Of a DNA stretch of 64,000 nucleotides, positions 8,998 through 18,331 are shown piece by piece. The stretch's first letter is position 1. The number at the start of each line of letters is the position of its first letter. Origin of the DNA: Enterobacter sp. R4-368 (GTDB taxonomy: Bacteria; Pseudomonadota; Gammaproteobacteria; Enterobacterales; Enterobacteriaceae); assembly GCF_000410515.1 (NCBI RefSeq), contig NC_021500.1:2728001-2792000 (forward strand), read 5' to 3'. The notes under the pieces are model-generated. The model was not told where the DNA came from. It saw nothing but the letters and a program-made list of their open reading frames with translations, and made no database searches. The position numbers and the translations under genes are program-made.

Positions 8998-11040
8998 TTA
9001 GCCTTCGATACCGTAATGCTCAAGCATCGCGTCAATCTGCGGCTCGCGGCCACGGAAGCGTTTGAACAGCTCCATGGGTTCTTCCGAACCGCCACGGGTG
9101 AGGATGTTATCGAGGAACGACTGCCCGGTCTCGCGGTTGAAAATCCCCTCTTCTTCGAAGCGGGAGAACGCATCCGCCGCCAGCACATCGGCCCACAGGT
9201 AGCTGTAATAACCTGCCGCGTAACCGCCAGCGAAAATATGGCTGAACGCATGCGGGAAGCGCCCCCACGACGGTCCCGGCACTACCGCGACCTGGCGTTT
9301 GATTTCTGCCAGTGTTTCGAGGATTTTCGCTCCTTGTTCCGGGCTGAACTCAGCATGCAGACGGAAGTCGAACAGGCCGAACTCCAGCTGGCGCAGAATA
9401 AACATCGCCGCCTGGTAGTTCTTCGCTGCCAGCATTTTATCGAGCAGCTCCTGCGGCAGCGGTTCGCCGGTTTCATAATGACCGGAGATAAACGCCAGCG
9501 CTTCCGGCTCCCAGCACCAGTTTTCCATAAACTGGCTCGGCAGCTCGACCGCATCCCACGGCACACCGCTGATACCCGCCACGCCGGCGGTTTCAATACG
9601 CGTCAGCATATGGTGCAAGCCATGCCCAAATTCATGGAACAGGGTAATTACTTCATCATGGGTAAACAGCGCCGGTTTGCCGTTGACCGGGCGGTTAAAG
9701 TTACAGGTGAGATAAGCCACCGGTTTTTGCAGCGAACCATCGGCTCTGCGCAACTGCCCCACGCAGTCGTCCATCCAGGCGCCGCCGCGTTTGTTCTCAC
9801 GCGCATAGAGATCAAGGTAGAAGCTGCCGCGCAGCTCGTTGCTCTCGTCATACAGCTCGAAGAAGCGCACATCAGGATGCCAGACGTCGATATCTTTACG
9901 CTCTTTCGCGGTGATGCCATAAATGCGTTTTACCACTTCAAACAGGCCGTTTACCGCGCGCTCTTCCGGGAAGTACGGGCGCAGCTGTTCGTCGCTGATG
10001 CTGTAAAGATGCTGTTTCTGTTTTTCGCTGTAGTAGCCAATATCCCACGGTTGCAGCTCATCCACGCCGAACTCGGCTTTGGCGAAAGCGCGCAGCTGCG
10101 CCAGCTCTTTTTCGCCCTGCGGACGCGCACGTTTGGCGAGATCGGTTAAAAACTCCAGCACCTGCGACGGGTTTTCTGCCATTTTGGTAGCCAGTGATTT
10201 AAAGGCATAGCTTTCAAAGCCCAGCAGTTGCGCCAGCTCGTGACGCAGCGCGAGGATTTCCGCCATCACCGGGCTGTTGTCCCATTTCCCGGCGTTCGGA
10301 CCCTGATCGGAGGCGCGGGTACTGTAAGCGCGATACATCTCTTCACGCAGCGCCTGGTTATCGCAGTAAGTCATCACCGGCAGATAGCTCGGGATATCCA
10401 GCGTCAGCAGCCAGCCTTCTTGCTCTTTGGCTTCCGCCTGTGCTTTCGCCGCCGCCAGCGCGCTTTCCGGCATACCGGCCAGCTCTGCTTCATCGGTGAT
10501 GAGCTTGCTCCAGCCCATGGTGGCGTCCAGCACGTTGTTACTGTAGATGTTGCCGAGCTCAGAGAGACGCGCGGCGATTTCGCCGTAACGTTTCTGTTTC
10601 TCTTTCGGCAAGCCGATGCCCGACAATTTGAAATCACGCAGTGCGTTATCTACCGATTTCTTCTCAGCCACACTCAGCGAAGCGTAATGCTCCCCATCGC
10701 GCAGATCGCGGTAGGCGTTGTATAACCCTTCGTTCTGCCCTACCCAGGTGCTGTATTCAGAGAGCAGCGGCAGCGTTTGTTCGTAAGCCTCGCGAAGTTC
10801 CGGGCTGTTTTTCACCGAGTTGAGATGGCTGACCGGCGAAAACAGGCGACCAAGACGGTCATCCACTTCCGCCAGCGGCTGGCAAAGATTCGCCCAGGTA
10901 TACGGGCCGCCCTGCGTGACAACGCTTTCCACCGCGTTCCGGCAATCTTCCAGCGCTTTGGTCACGGCGGGAACAACATGCTCAGGAAGGATTTGAGAAA
11001 ACGGCGGTAGCACGAAAGGCGTCAATAAAGGGTTGGTCAT
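8998..11040 (-). CDS. prlC: PrlC, oligopeptidase A
   Basis: 680 aa, same length as E. coli oligopeptidase A. Cytosolic M3-family zinc metallopeptidase that degrades short peptides, including cleaved signal peptides. The zinc site HEFGH is at residues 469-473, with the downstream Glu ligand in the ENWCWEPE region. First gene of the prlC-rsmJ pair, with a strong sigma-32-type promoter 61-86 bp upstream of its ATG, in keeping with the heat-shock control known for this operon in E. coli. The gene looks intact and core-like in base composition. Confidence 0.97.
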   Translation of the reverse strand: MTNPLLTPFVLPPFSQILPEHVVPAVTKALEDCRNAVESVVTQGGPYTWANLCQPLAEVDDRLGRLFSPVSHLNSVKNSPELREAYEQTLPLLSEYSTWVGQNEGLYNAYRDLRDGEHYASLSVAEKKSVDNALRDFKLSGIGLPKEKQKRYGEIAARLSELGNIYSNNVLDATMGWSKLITDEAELAGMPESALAAAKAQAEAKEQEGWLLTLDIPSYLPVMTYCDNQALREEMYRAYSTRASDQGPNAGKWDNSPVMAEILALRHELAQLLGFESYAFKSLATKMAENPSQVLEFLTDLAKRARPQGEKELAQLRAFAKAEFGVDELQPWDIGYYSEKQKQHLYSISDEQLRPYFPEERAVNGLFEVVKRIYGITAKERKDIDVWHPDVRFFELYDESNELRGSFYLDLYARENKRGGAWMDDCVGQLRRADGSLQKPVAYLTCNFNRPVNGKPALFTHDEVITLFHEFGHGLHHMLTRIETAGVAGISGVPWDAVELPSQFMENWCWEPEALAFISGHYETGEPLPQELLDKMLAAKNYQAAMFILRQLEFGLFDFRLHAEFSPEQGAKILETLAEIKRQVAVVPGPSWGRFPHAFSHIFAGGYAAGYYSYLWADVLAADAFSRFEEEGIFNRETGQSFLDNILTRGGSEEPMELFKRFRGREPQIDAMLEHYGIEG

Positions 11041-11100
11041 ATGCGCAGTCCTTGGAATGAGGTGAATAAAGCGCTTAGGCGCTTGGCAATGTTTTCTAGC

Positions 11101-11126
11101 ATGGGGTTAAGTGTAGGAGATTTCAA
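11101..11126 (-). promoter_or_regulatory. Sigma-32 heat-shock promoter of prlC-rsmJ
   Basis: On the minus strand TTGAAA then 14 bp then CCCCAT, an exact match to the core sigma-32 elements and spacing. It lies about 61 bp upstream of the prlC start. E. coli prlC is known to be heat-shock controlled, which supports the call. Confidence 0.8.
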
Positions 11127-11221
11127 TCCCGGAGGTTGCTGCTTGCACACGCGTTGCTCATGCCAGAGACGCACACTTTATCGGAGAAGGGGCCGCGGAA
11201 ATCTGTCGCACTTTATCGAAA

Positions 11222-11252
11222 CGGAATGGCTGCTTTTTTTGCAGCCATTCCG
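11222..11252 (-). terminator. Hairpin after the TccC/RHS gene
   Basis: Perfect 12-bp stem CGGAATGGCTGC / GCAGCCATTCCG around a 7-nt run of T (plus strand), starting 9 bp after the stop of the leftward TccC/RHS gene. On the minus strand the loop is A7 and only TTTCG follows, so it is a hairpin terminator of moderate quality. Confidence 0.6.
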
Positions 11253-11261
11253 ACAGCAGAA

Positions 11262-14111
11262 CTAATGAGCCAGTGAAGTCGCCCGGGAGCGGAAGACGTT
11301 CCTTGCACGGTTGAATATTCCTGAAATCCATCCTCTAAAGCGCGCCCATCTACCGGGAGACGTCCCAGCAAAAACACGCGGTGTTTCAGGTGCTGTCGCC
11401 CTCCGGTTTGTCACCGGCGCGGGTGCCTGTGCTACGGCTGGAGTTGGGTTCTGTTGTGCTTCCCATCTCATTAACTCATTGACCCACGGCATATGGCTAC
11501 GCTGGCTTTTTGTCGGCTCCCACAGTCCATGTTCATTAAGATAGTCAATGACGCTCTGCTGCTTGTTCTCTTCCCGGCGTAACCGACTGGCCGCCTCGCC
11601 ATATTCCTCTGGTGAGGTTAAGTGTACGAGCCGCGTATTCGCGGGCGCTGACGATTTCGTTGATGTGGAAAAGGTGAAATGACTTAACCCTTCGTCGCCC
11701 ACTATGGTTCTGAATAGCTCGGCTGCGTTGATATCTCCCGAAGGTTGATAATGTCCGGATTCATTATCTATTCGATAAAACAAATTGCCTTGTTGATCCC
11801 TTTTGGGCATCAATATCCCCGCATACAAAGGGTTACCCATACCGGGTTTAACGCCAATATGTTGCTGGAAAGTACTCACAAAAAGACGATTAGCTCCTGA
11901 TGGATCCTGAAACACCGTGAACGCCGTGGGTGAATCAGTGGCGCTTTCCCATTGAGATGTTTCACCTTCCAGGACTTTCCCTCCTCGTGTATAAACTGCC
12001 GGTGTCGTTTCTAAGCGGCTTGTTTCTGGGTTCCATTTCAGCTCTTCAAACCAGGCATTGGTCGGATCTTTTGAAAGCGGGTTAAGTACATCAACAATAA
12101 GGATTTCTGCGGGTAAGCTAATTCTGCCGTCTGAATCGATGAGCGATATCGGGTTGTTGCGAACCATTCTGAACAGATTCAGCCCGTCCACCGTCCCTGC
12201 CGGATCCGCTGAGAGCCATCTTCCCGCCCACGGCTGATAATAGCGGTAGCCGTAGTAATAAAGCCCGGTTGCGTCCTGCTCCTTGCCGGAGTAACGAATC
12301 GTTTTGTAATCCGCCTCAAGCTGGCTGCGCGCGGCAAACAGCGCCGTACCGCCAAACGGGTAATACTCCTCCTGGCTGATAAGCTCGCCGCTGGCGTCCA
12401 CTTCGAGGCTGCTGCTGCCGGTGAGGTTGTCGTAGCTGTAGCGAGTCTGGTCATTGCTGATGCCTTCAGGCTGCCCGCTCTCCCAGTGCAGCACTCGTAC
12501 CTGGGCGCGTCCGGCCACGCCGACGGTTATCACCTGTAACGCCTCTGTGGCGCTGCTGCGCAGTTCCAGACCCGGCAGATAAACCACCCGTCTGGTCTGC
12601 GTGCTGTTGCCGGTCAGCTGCGAGGTGATTTTCACGATGCGCTGGCTGCTGGCGTCGTAACGGTAACGTTCGCTGTCGTCCGCGGCACCACTGCGGGTGA
12701 CGGGCGTGACCTGCTGAAGTTCCTGACGCGCCGTCCACAGCAGGCTCTGCCCCGGTAAAAGCTGTTGCTGCTGGCCACCGGCAGTGAACAGCGCCTCCAC
12801 ATCCGCCGGGTTTTCCGTAAACGTGCTGAGCACCGCCCGGTTGCTGCGGTCGGATACGGTGATGCTGGTGGTGTAGTTGTTGCCGGATGCGGGCGCGCTG
12901 TGCTGAATTTTCGTCAGATTACCGGCGTTATCGTAGTTGTAAGTGCGGGAGTAGTTCGTGTACGTGGCGTTATCGAAGGAGGTGACATCAGGCAGGTTAC
13001 TGTTCTGCTGTACCACATTTGCCATTTCGCGTCCGCTGGCGCTGACCAGCTGGTACAGGCTGTCGTAGGCGTAGTGATTTTCGGGAACCACTTTCTGATT
13101 TCGCCAGAAACGCGTCTCCTCAGCATCATTAGTAATCACCAGCACATTGCCCACCGGGTCGTACTCGTAGCGCAGGTCCTGCAGCACTTTTGCCGGTGTC
13201 ATACGTTCCGTTTTAATGCCAACAAGGCGCTGCGTTTCCGCTTCATACGAATATGTGGTCACCACGCCGTTGCCGTGCTCCTCGCGCAGCTTCTGCCCGG
13301 CAGCGGACCAGGTCAGGGATTTCACAATTACCTGCTCGGAACCGCCACTGACTGTCAGCCAGCTGCCTTTCAGCAGCCCCGCCACGTCATAGGCCACGCG
13401 CTGCATATTACCTCTGGCATCGGTGGTGGTGAGGACATTCCCGGCCGCGTCCACCGTGCTGGTTGTGGTGTGGGTTTCGCCCGCCAGCAGGTCGTTCCAC
13501 GCGGAAGCATCCGCACCCTGCCAGTCTGCGTCGGTATCGTCCGGCAACAGCTGGCGGGTGACGGCAAGCGGTACACCGTTCAGGGAAACGCTGGTCGTGG
13601 AAAGCAAACCTGCCGGGTCGTAGTGGCTGACAAGCTGACCGGCAATATTGTGGCTCTGTTCATTCACTGAAGCGCCGCCCCAGACAAACCGTTCGCTGAT
13701 TTTCCCCTGCTCAGTGATGCACAGCAGCCGCCCCGGCAGAGAATTCGCCTCATACTGATAAGTACGTTTGATGGCCTGACTGCGATCATTTTCAGAATTT
13801 ACATTGAGAATATTTAAAAAAGGCCGATTGCCTGAATCGTTCAGGGCGATAGTTGTGCCCGCATCTGCGCTTTGCGTTCGCAACGCGGTGCCATTGAGAT
13901 CATGAATAGAGTTAATGTTGGATAAACCAGCCGTATGCAGACGCGGATCGCTGCTTTGGGCGAGAAAACCGTGCATATCATACTGATGAAAGGTGATGCG
14001 TTCGTCGGTGGCATCCGGTGCATCCGGGTGACGATAATAAGTAATATTTCGTACCGTCTGACCACGATTACCAAACACCGCGACTGAGGGCGTAGCGGTA
14101 AATAGCGTCAT
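11262..14111 (-). CDS. TccC-like RHS-repeat toxin protein with variable C-terminal tip
   Basis: 949 aa. The N terminus (TPSVAVFGNRGQTVRNITYYR, given in part; then FHQYDMHGFLAQSSDPRL) and the RHS/YD-repeat body match TccC, the C component of Tc insecticidal toxin complexes. Typical YD repeats are YDVAGLLKG, YDPVGNVLVITN and YDNAGNLTKIQ. The RHS core closes at about residues 618-662 with YYYGYRYYQPWAGRWLSADP, then GTVDGLNLFRMVRNNP; in Tc toxins this core self-cleaves and releases the C-terminal effector. The remaining about 287 residues are the hypervariable tip; its activity is not recognised, and it ends in a basic Arg-rich tail. Its 5' part of the tip is AT-richer than the body. No TcA or TcB gene is in the window. 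It is inserted between core prlC and rlmJ, a sign of horizontal gain. Confidence 0.85.
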   Translation of the reverse strand: MTLFTATPSVAVFGNRGQTVRNITYYRHPDAPDATDERITFHQYDMHGFLAQSSDPRLHTAGLSNINSIHDLNGTALRTQSADAGTTIALNDSGNRPFLNILNVNSENDRSQAIKRTYQYEANSLPGRLLCITEQGKISERFVWGGASVNEQSHNIAGQLVSHYDPAGLLSTTSVSLNGVPLAVTRQLLPDDTDADWQGADASAWNDLLAGETHTTTSTVDAAGNVLTTTDARGNMQRVAYDVAGLLKGSWLTVSGGSEQVIVKSLTWSAAGQKLREEHGNGVVTTYSYEAETQRLVGIKTERMTPAKVLQDLRYEYDPVGNVLVITNDAEETRFWRNQKVVPENHYAYDSLYQLVSASGREMANVVQQNSNLPDVTSFDNATYTNYSRTYNYDNAGNLTKIQHSAPASGNNYTTSITVSDRSNRAVLSTFTENPADVEALFTAGGQQQQLLPGQSLLWTARQELQQVTPVTRSGAADDSERYRYDASSQRIVKITSQLTGNSTQTRRVVYLPGLELRSSATEALQVITVGVAGRAQVRVLHWESGQPEGISNDQTRYSYDNLTGSSSLEVDASGELISQEEYYPFGGTALFAARSQLEADYKTIRYSGKEQDATGLYYYGYRYYQPWAGRWLSADPAGTVDGLNLFRMVRNNPISLIDSDGRISLPAEILIVDVLNPLSKDPTNAWFEELKWNPETSRLETTPAVYTRGGKVLEGETSQWESATDSPTAFTVFQDPSGANRLFVSTFQQHIGVKPGMGNPLYAGILMPKRDQQGNLFYRIDNESGHYQPSGDINAAELFRTIVGDEGLSHFTFSTSTKSSAPANTRLVHLTSPEEYGEAASRLRREENKQQSVIDYLNEHGLWEPTKSQRSHMPWVNELMRWEAQQNPTPAVAQAPAPVTNRRATAPETPRVFAGTSPGRWARFRGWISGIFNRARNVFRSRATSLAH

Positions 14112-14295
14112 ACTATCCTCTCTTTACGTTTCGTTAGGTGATATAACCACACTCAGTATAGTGAATTGGGTTCGGTCAGATTGAATCAACGTCATGCCGC
14201 ATTAATCCCTCGTTGTAAGGGGTCCATACAGTAATCTGCGCTAATCTGCGGTAAACTGTGCGAAATCTCGTTTATTTTCCGGAATCTCAGTATCC

Positions 14296-15138
14296 ATGCT
14301 CAGTTATCGCCACAGCTTTCACGCAGGCAACCATGCCGATGTCCTTAAACACACCGTTCAGAGCCTGATCATCGAAGCGCTGAAAGAAAAAGAGAAACCG
14401 TTTCTCTATCTCGACACCCACGCGGGTGCGGGGCGCTATCAGCTTTCCGGTGAACATGCAGAACGCACTGGCGAATATCTGGAAGGCATTGCCCGTATCT
14501 GGCAGCAGGATGATTTACCGGCTGAGCTGGAGCCGTATATGAACGTGGTGCGCCATTTCAACCGGAGCGGGCAGTTACGTTATTACCCCGGTTCACCGCT
14601 GATCGCCCGTGAACTGCTGCGTGAGCAGGACAGCCTGCAACTGACTGAACTACACCCGAGCGACTACCCGCTGCTGCGCCAGGAGTTCCAGAAAGATAGC
14701 CGTACCCGCGTTGATCGCGCCGACGGTTTTCTGCAGTTAAAAGCCAAGCTGCCGCCGGTTTCGCGTCGTGGTCTGATCCTTATCGACCCGCCCTACGAAA
14801 TGAAAACCGACTACCAGGCTGTAGTCAGCGGCATCAGCGAAGGTCACAAACGCTTTGCGACCGGTGTTTACGCGCTGTGGTATCCGGTGGTGATGCGCCA
14901 GCAAATCAAACGCATGCTGCGCGATCTGGAAGCCACCGGCATTCGTAACATTCTGCAAATCGAACTGGCCGTGCGCCCGGACAGCGACCAGCGTGGTATG
15001 ACCGCTTCCGGCATGATTGTGATTAACCCGCCGTGGAAACTCGAAGCGCAGATGAACAATGTGCTGCCGTGGCTGCACAGCAAACTGGTGCCAGCCGGCA
15101 CCGGGCATACGCTGATTCACCAGGTGGTGCCGGAGTAA
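14296..15138 (+). CDS. rlmJ: RlmJ, 23S rRNA m6A2030 methyltransferase
   Basis: 280 aa, the E. coli length. Starts [19 protein letters not shown] as in the family. The SAM site appears as [13 protein letters not shown] (about residues 36-48) and the N6-adenine catalytic motif as IDPPYEM (about 163-169). Methylates A2030 in 23S rRNA. Monocistronic here, 82 bp upstream of gor, with gor probably transcribed from its own promoter. Confidence 0.95.
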   Translation: MLSYRHSFHAGNHADVLKHTVQSLIIEALKEKEKPFLYLDTHAGAGRYQLSGEHAERTGEYLEGIARIWQQDDLPAELEPYMNVVRHFNRSGQLRYYPGSPLIARELLREQDSLQLTELHPSDYPLLRQEFQKDSRTRVDRADGFLQLKAKLPPVSRRGLILIDPPYEMKTDYQAVVSGISEGHKRFATGVYALWYPVVMRQQIKRMLRDLEATGIRNILQIELAVRPDSDQRGMTASGMIVINPPWKLEAQMNNVLPWLHSKLVPAGTGHTLIHQVVPE

Positions 15139-15220
15139 TCGCAGCCATTGGTGGAACCTTTTCGGCTGCGCGCTACAATCGCGAATATTTTCGACTTCGT
15201 TCAGGATTAAGGAAACAACC

Positions 15221-16573
15221 ATGAGCAAACATTACGACTACATCGCTATTGGCGGCGGCAGCGGCGGTATCGCATCGATTAACCGTGCGGCTATGTACGG
15301 TCAAAAATGCGCGCTGATCGAAGCAAAAGAACTTGGCGGCACCTGCGTGAACGTCGGTTGTGTGCCGAAAAAAGTGATGTGGCACGCGGCGCAGATTTCT
15401 GAAGCGATTCATCTGTACGGCCCGGATTACGGTTTCGACACCACCGTGAATCATTTCGACTGGAGCAAACTGGTCGCCAGCCGTAGCGCCTACATCGACC
15501 GCATTCATACTTCGTACGATAACGTGCTCGGTAAAAACAATGTCGATGTGATCCGCGGTTTCGCGCGCTTTGTCGATGCCAAAACCGTGGAAGTGAACGG
15601 CGAAACGATCACTGCCGATCATATCCTGATCGCCACCGGTGGTCGTCCAAGCCACCCGAACATTCCGGGCGTGGAATACGGCATTGATTCTGACGGTTTC
15701 TTCGCCCTGCCCGCGCTGCCAAAACGCGTCGCGGTGGTTGGCGCAGGTTATATCGCCGTGGAACTGGCGGGTGTGATCAACGGCCTGGGTGCCGAAACGC
15801 ACCTGTTTGTGCGTAAACATGCGCCGCTGCGCAGCTTTGATCCGCTCATCACCGAAACGCTGGTGGAAGTGATGGCGGCAGAAGGCCCGACGCTGCACAC
15901 CCACGCGGTGCCGAAAGAAGTGGTGAAAAACGCTGACGGCAGCCTGACGCTGACGCTGGAAGATGGCCGTTCACAAACCGTGGACAGCCTGATTTGGGCG
16001 ATTGGCCGCGAACCGGCAACCGATAATTTCAACCTGGCGGTCACTGGCGTGAAAACCAACGACAAAGGATATATCGAAGTCGATAAATTCCAGAACACCA
16101 GCGTACCTGGCATTTACGCGGTCGGCGATAACACCGGCGCGGTGGAACTGACACCGGTTGCCGTGGCTGCCGGTCGTCGTCTCTCTGAACGCCTGTTTAA
16201 CAACAAGCCGGATGAGCATCTGGACTACAGCAACATTCCGACCGTGGTGTTCAGCCATCCGCCGATTGGCACCGTTGGCCTGACCGAACCGCAGGCGCGC
16301 GAGCAGTACGGCGATGACCAGGTGAAAATCTACAAATCATCCTTCACCGCGATGTATACCGCCGTCACCACTCACCGCCAGCCGTGCCGTATGAAGCTGG
16401 TGTGCGTTGGTCCGGAGGAGAAAATTGTCGGCATTCACGGTATCGGATCCGGCATGGACGAAATGCTGCAAGGCTTCGCGGTGGCGCTGAAAATGGGCGC
16501 AACCAAAAAAGACTTCGACAATACGGTGGCAATCCACCCGACAGCCGCAGAAGAATTCGTCACCATGCGTTAA
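15221..16573 (+). CDS. gor: Gor, glutathione reductase
   Basis: 450 aa. FAD-binding motif [12 protein letters not shown] at the N terminus, redox-active disulfide [13 protein letters not shown] with Cys42 and Cys47, NADPH-binding motif [15 protein letters not shown], and the C-terminal catalytic IHPTAAEE with His439 and Glu444. NADPH-dependent reduction of glutathione disulfide in the cytosol as a homodimer. ATG at 15221 follows TTAAGGAAACAACC. A TACAAT box near 15174 could be its -10 element. A strong terminator follows. In E. coli this gene is under OxyR; no site is claimed here. Confidence 0.98.
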   Translation: MSKHYDYIAIGGGSGGIASINRAAMYGQKCALIEAKELGGTCVNVGCVPKKVMWHAAQISEAIHLYGPDYGFDTTVNHFDWSKLVASRSAYIDRIHTSYDNVLGKNNVDVIRGFARFVDAKTVEVNGETITADHILIATGGRPSHPNIPGVEYGIDSDGFFALPALPKRVAVVGAGYIAVELAGVINGLGAETHLFVRKHAPLRSFDPLITETLVEVMAAEGPTLHTHAVPKEVVKNADGSLTLTLEDGRSQTVDSLIWAIGREPATDNFNLAVTGVKTNDKGYIEVDKFQNTSVPGIYAVGDNTGAVELTPVAVAAGRRLSERLFNNKPDEHLDYSNIPTVVFSHPPIGTVGLTEPQAREQYGDDQVKIYKSSFTAMYTAVTTHRQPCRMKLVCVGPEEKIVGIHGIGSGMDEMLQGFAVALKMGATKKDFDNTVAIHPTAAEEFVTMR

Positions 16574-16610
16574 GCAGCGGCTGCACGTTTTTACGGTGTG
16601 TTAAGCACGA

Positions 16611-16640
16611 AGAGAAGCCCCCGGCGGGCTTCTCTTTTTT
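16611..16640 (+). terminator. gor terminator
   Basis: Stem AGAGAAGCCC / GGGCTTCTCT with a 5-nt loop followed by a T run, 37 bp after the gor stop. Confidence 0.9.
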
Positions 16641-16707
16641 ACCGTCTTACCGGCGCGATTTTCTGAAAAAATAGCAACATTATTCAGCAGCAAAAAAGGA
16701 ACCTTCA

Positions 16708-17088
16708 ATGGGCTGGGAAATGCATATCACCCGGGCGGAATGTTGGGCGGAAAGCGAAACGCAGCCGATCGGCAGCGAAGAGTGGGTAGCGCTGATTAGC
16801 CGCGATAACGAACTCGCCTTTGATCGGCGAAATGGCGAATTTCACGTCATCTGGAAAGGGCAAGAAACCTGCTGGCTGGAGTGGCGTGATGGCGAAATCT
16901 ACAGCAAATCGCCCACGCAGCCGCTCTACGAGAAAATGCTGGAGATTGCCACAGCCTTGAATGCGCACCTGCGCGATGATGATGATCGCCCCTATCTGCT
17001 GCCGGGGGATTTGCTCAACCCTTCGTGGGCACGCTCTGCAACCAAAACGTCATTGTGGCAAAAGATCATCCGTTTTTTTAAGAAGTGA
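16708..17088 (+). CDS. Small cytosolic protein of unknown function, 126 aa
   Basis: Not recognised. A ribosome site AAGGAA lies 8 nt before the ATG, and codon use looks like that of neighbouring core genes, so I take it as real. The protein is acidic and Trp-rich (GWEM, ECWAESE, EEWVALI, VIWKGQETCWLEWRDG), with no signal peptide or membrane span, and ends in a basic, hydrophobic tail (LWQKIIRFFKK). It lies between gor and a convergent phosphatase gene, with only 16 bp after its stop. Confidence 0.65.
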   Translation: MGWEMHITRAECWAESETQPIGSEEWVALISRDNELAFDRRNGEFHVIWKGQETCWLEWRDGEIYSKSPTQPLYEKMLEIATALNAHLRDDDDRPYLLPGDLLNPSWARSATKTSLWQKIIRFFKK

Positions 17089-17104
17089 GCATGGCGCGCT
17101 GAAG

Positions 17105-17713
17105 TTAAAAACTTTTTCGCCGCAGCAAATGGCTGGCCACTCCCCAGCGCACCACCTGACAGGTGTCGTGGTCGATCTCCAGCAACGAATAACTGGCATT
17201 GGGATGGTGGTAACGCGCCACATTTTCGAGGGAATTTTCCAGCAATTGCGCTATCGCCGCCTGCATAATTTGCCCGTGCGACACCAGCGCTACCGTGTCA
17301 TGCGGGCAGAGATCCGGCAAGCGGTATAAAAAGTCGAGCAACCGCTGCGTGGCCTGCCCCAGCGATTCACCCTGTGGCGGTTGAAAAGCCTCATCATCAC
17401 CGAAACGGGGATATTCCCGGCGAATATCGCTCAGCAGTCGACCATCAAACTCACCGAAATCCCGCTCCTGTAACGCCTCGTCGAGGCAGATATCACACTG
17501 ATATTGCTCAGCAATCAGCAAAGCCATCTGCTGCGCCCTGCCGAGCGGCGATGAGAAAACAGCGCCAGGGTGAATCCCCGCCTCCCGCAGCCCGCGAAGC
17601 AAAGCGTGGCCCTCTTCGCGACCGCGCGGTGTTAGCGGGCTATCGAGCCGGCCTTGAATGATACCCGCCTGGTTCCACTCAGTTTGCGGATGGCGAATCA
17701 ATAGCGCTTTCAT
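17105..17713 (-). CDS. Histidine phosphatase (phosphoglycerate mutase-like) family protein
   Basis: 202 aa. The RH(G) signature appears as LLIRHPQTEWN with catalytic His8; the usual Gly is Pro here. Other family marks are SSPLGRAQQMA, the acidic QERDFGEFDG segment and the second His in LVSHGQIM. Members are phosphatases or mutases that form a phosphohistidine; GpmB, CobC and PhoE types cannot be separated by eye. The start ATG at 17713 fits the family N terminus. It converges on the 126-aa gene. Confidence 0.85.
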   Translation of the reverse strand: MKALLIRHPQTEWNQAGIIQGRLDSPLTPRGREEGHALLRGLREAGIHPGAVFSSPLGRAQQMALLIAEQYQCDICLDEALQERDFGEFDGRLLSDIRREYPRFGDDEAFQPPQGESLGQATQRLLDFLYRLPDLCPHDTVALVSHGQIMQAAIAQLLENSLENVARYHHPNASYSLLEIDHDTCQVVRWGVASHLLRRKSF

Positions 17714-17890
17714 ATCCCGGTATATCCATCCGAAAGTTATAAGAGAACCATACCCATTCGAGTGAGGCTCTTATAAAAAAGTAATGAAGCCGCATTTTAC
17801 ACACGGAACAATCAACTTTGCTGAAGTAGTTTTTATCCTGCTTTATGCCTGCCAGTGAAATACCGTACCAAAGCGAAGCAACGGTCTCTT

Positions 17891-18331
17891 TTAAAACTCA
17901 TTGTTATCGACCTCGATTACTGTTGCGTGCCCCTCTTTTATCTCAAAAGCGGTATCAAAACGGCGGGTATTAAATTCAGTAGTTTTTGCTTTTTCTTTCG
18001 ATTCCAGCGTGAAACTCGCCACAAACTGCCCTTTAGCGGGAAATTTATAAACACCAGGCGGAATGCACATTTCACCGTTATTAACAGATAAGCGAGGATG
18101 TTGCTGATACCAACGCTCTTTATGAGGAGTGTGGCGCGGTGCAATGCTGATAAATACTGGCTGATAATCTTCAGCAGAGAGGATCCTAAAACAAATTTGC
18201 TCACTCTTCATTTCAACAGAGGTGGTCTCCGCTGGCTTATATCGCTGGTCCAGCCGGTCCCCCATTGGGCAACCGCTAAGCAGAGGTAGAAACAAGAAAG
18301 GAATATATTTAGCGCATATTTTCATTTTCAT
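17891..18331 (-). CDS. Putative periplasmic immunity lipoprotein
   Basis: 146 aa. Type II signal peptide with lipobox LLSGC (Cys21), so it is probably an outer- or inner-membrane-anchored periplasmic lipoprotein. Its ATG overlaps the stop of the upstream metallopeptidase gene (ATGA), so the two are translationally coupled. It resembles small enterobacterial lipoproteins annotated as putative type VI immunity proteins; that likeness is from memory. The rest is mainly beta-strand-like (VFISIAPRHT, FVASFTLESKE, HATVIEVDNNEF). It is AT-rich compared with the flanking genes, as is its partner. Immunity function is inferred from pairing and location. Confidence 0.65.
   Translation of the reverse strand: MKMKICAKYIPFLFLPLLSGCPMGDRLDQRYKPAETTSVEMKSEQICFRILSAEDYQPVFISIAPRHTPHKERWYQQHPRLSVNNGEMCIPPGVYKFPAKGQFVASFTLESKEKAKTTEFNTRRFDTAFEIKEGHATVIEVDNNEF

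Noticed and set aside
8740..10149. 469-codon open frame on the plus strand across rsmJ-prlC
   Set aside because: It lies antisense to two well-supported core genes, has Arg/Gln/His-rich low-quality protein sequence and no ribosome site; a shadow of GC-rich coding.
11041..11261. Possible immunity gene for the TccC tip
   Set aside because: The short plus-strand frame here overlaps the prlC promoter and a hairpin, and its protein looks random. TccC toxins usually have no immunity gene.
12765..13670. 301-codon plus-strand frame inside the TccC gene
   Set aside because: Antisense to a continuous RHS-repeat protein; no family likeness.
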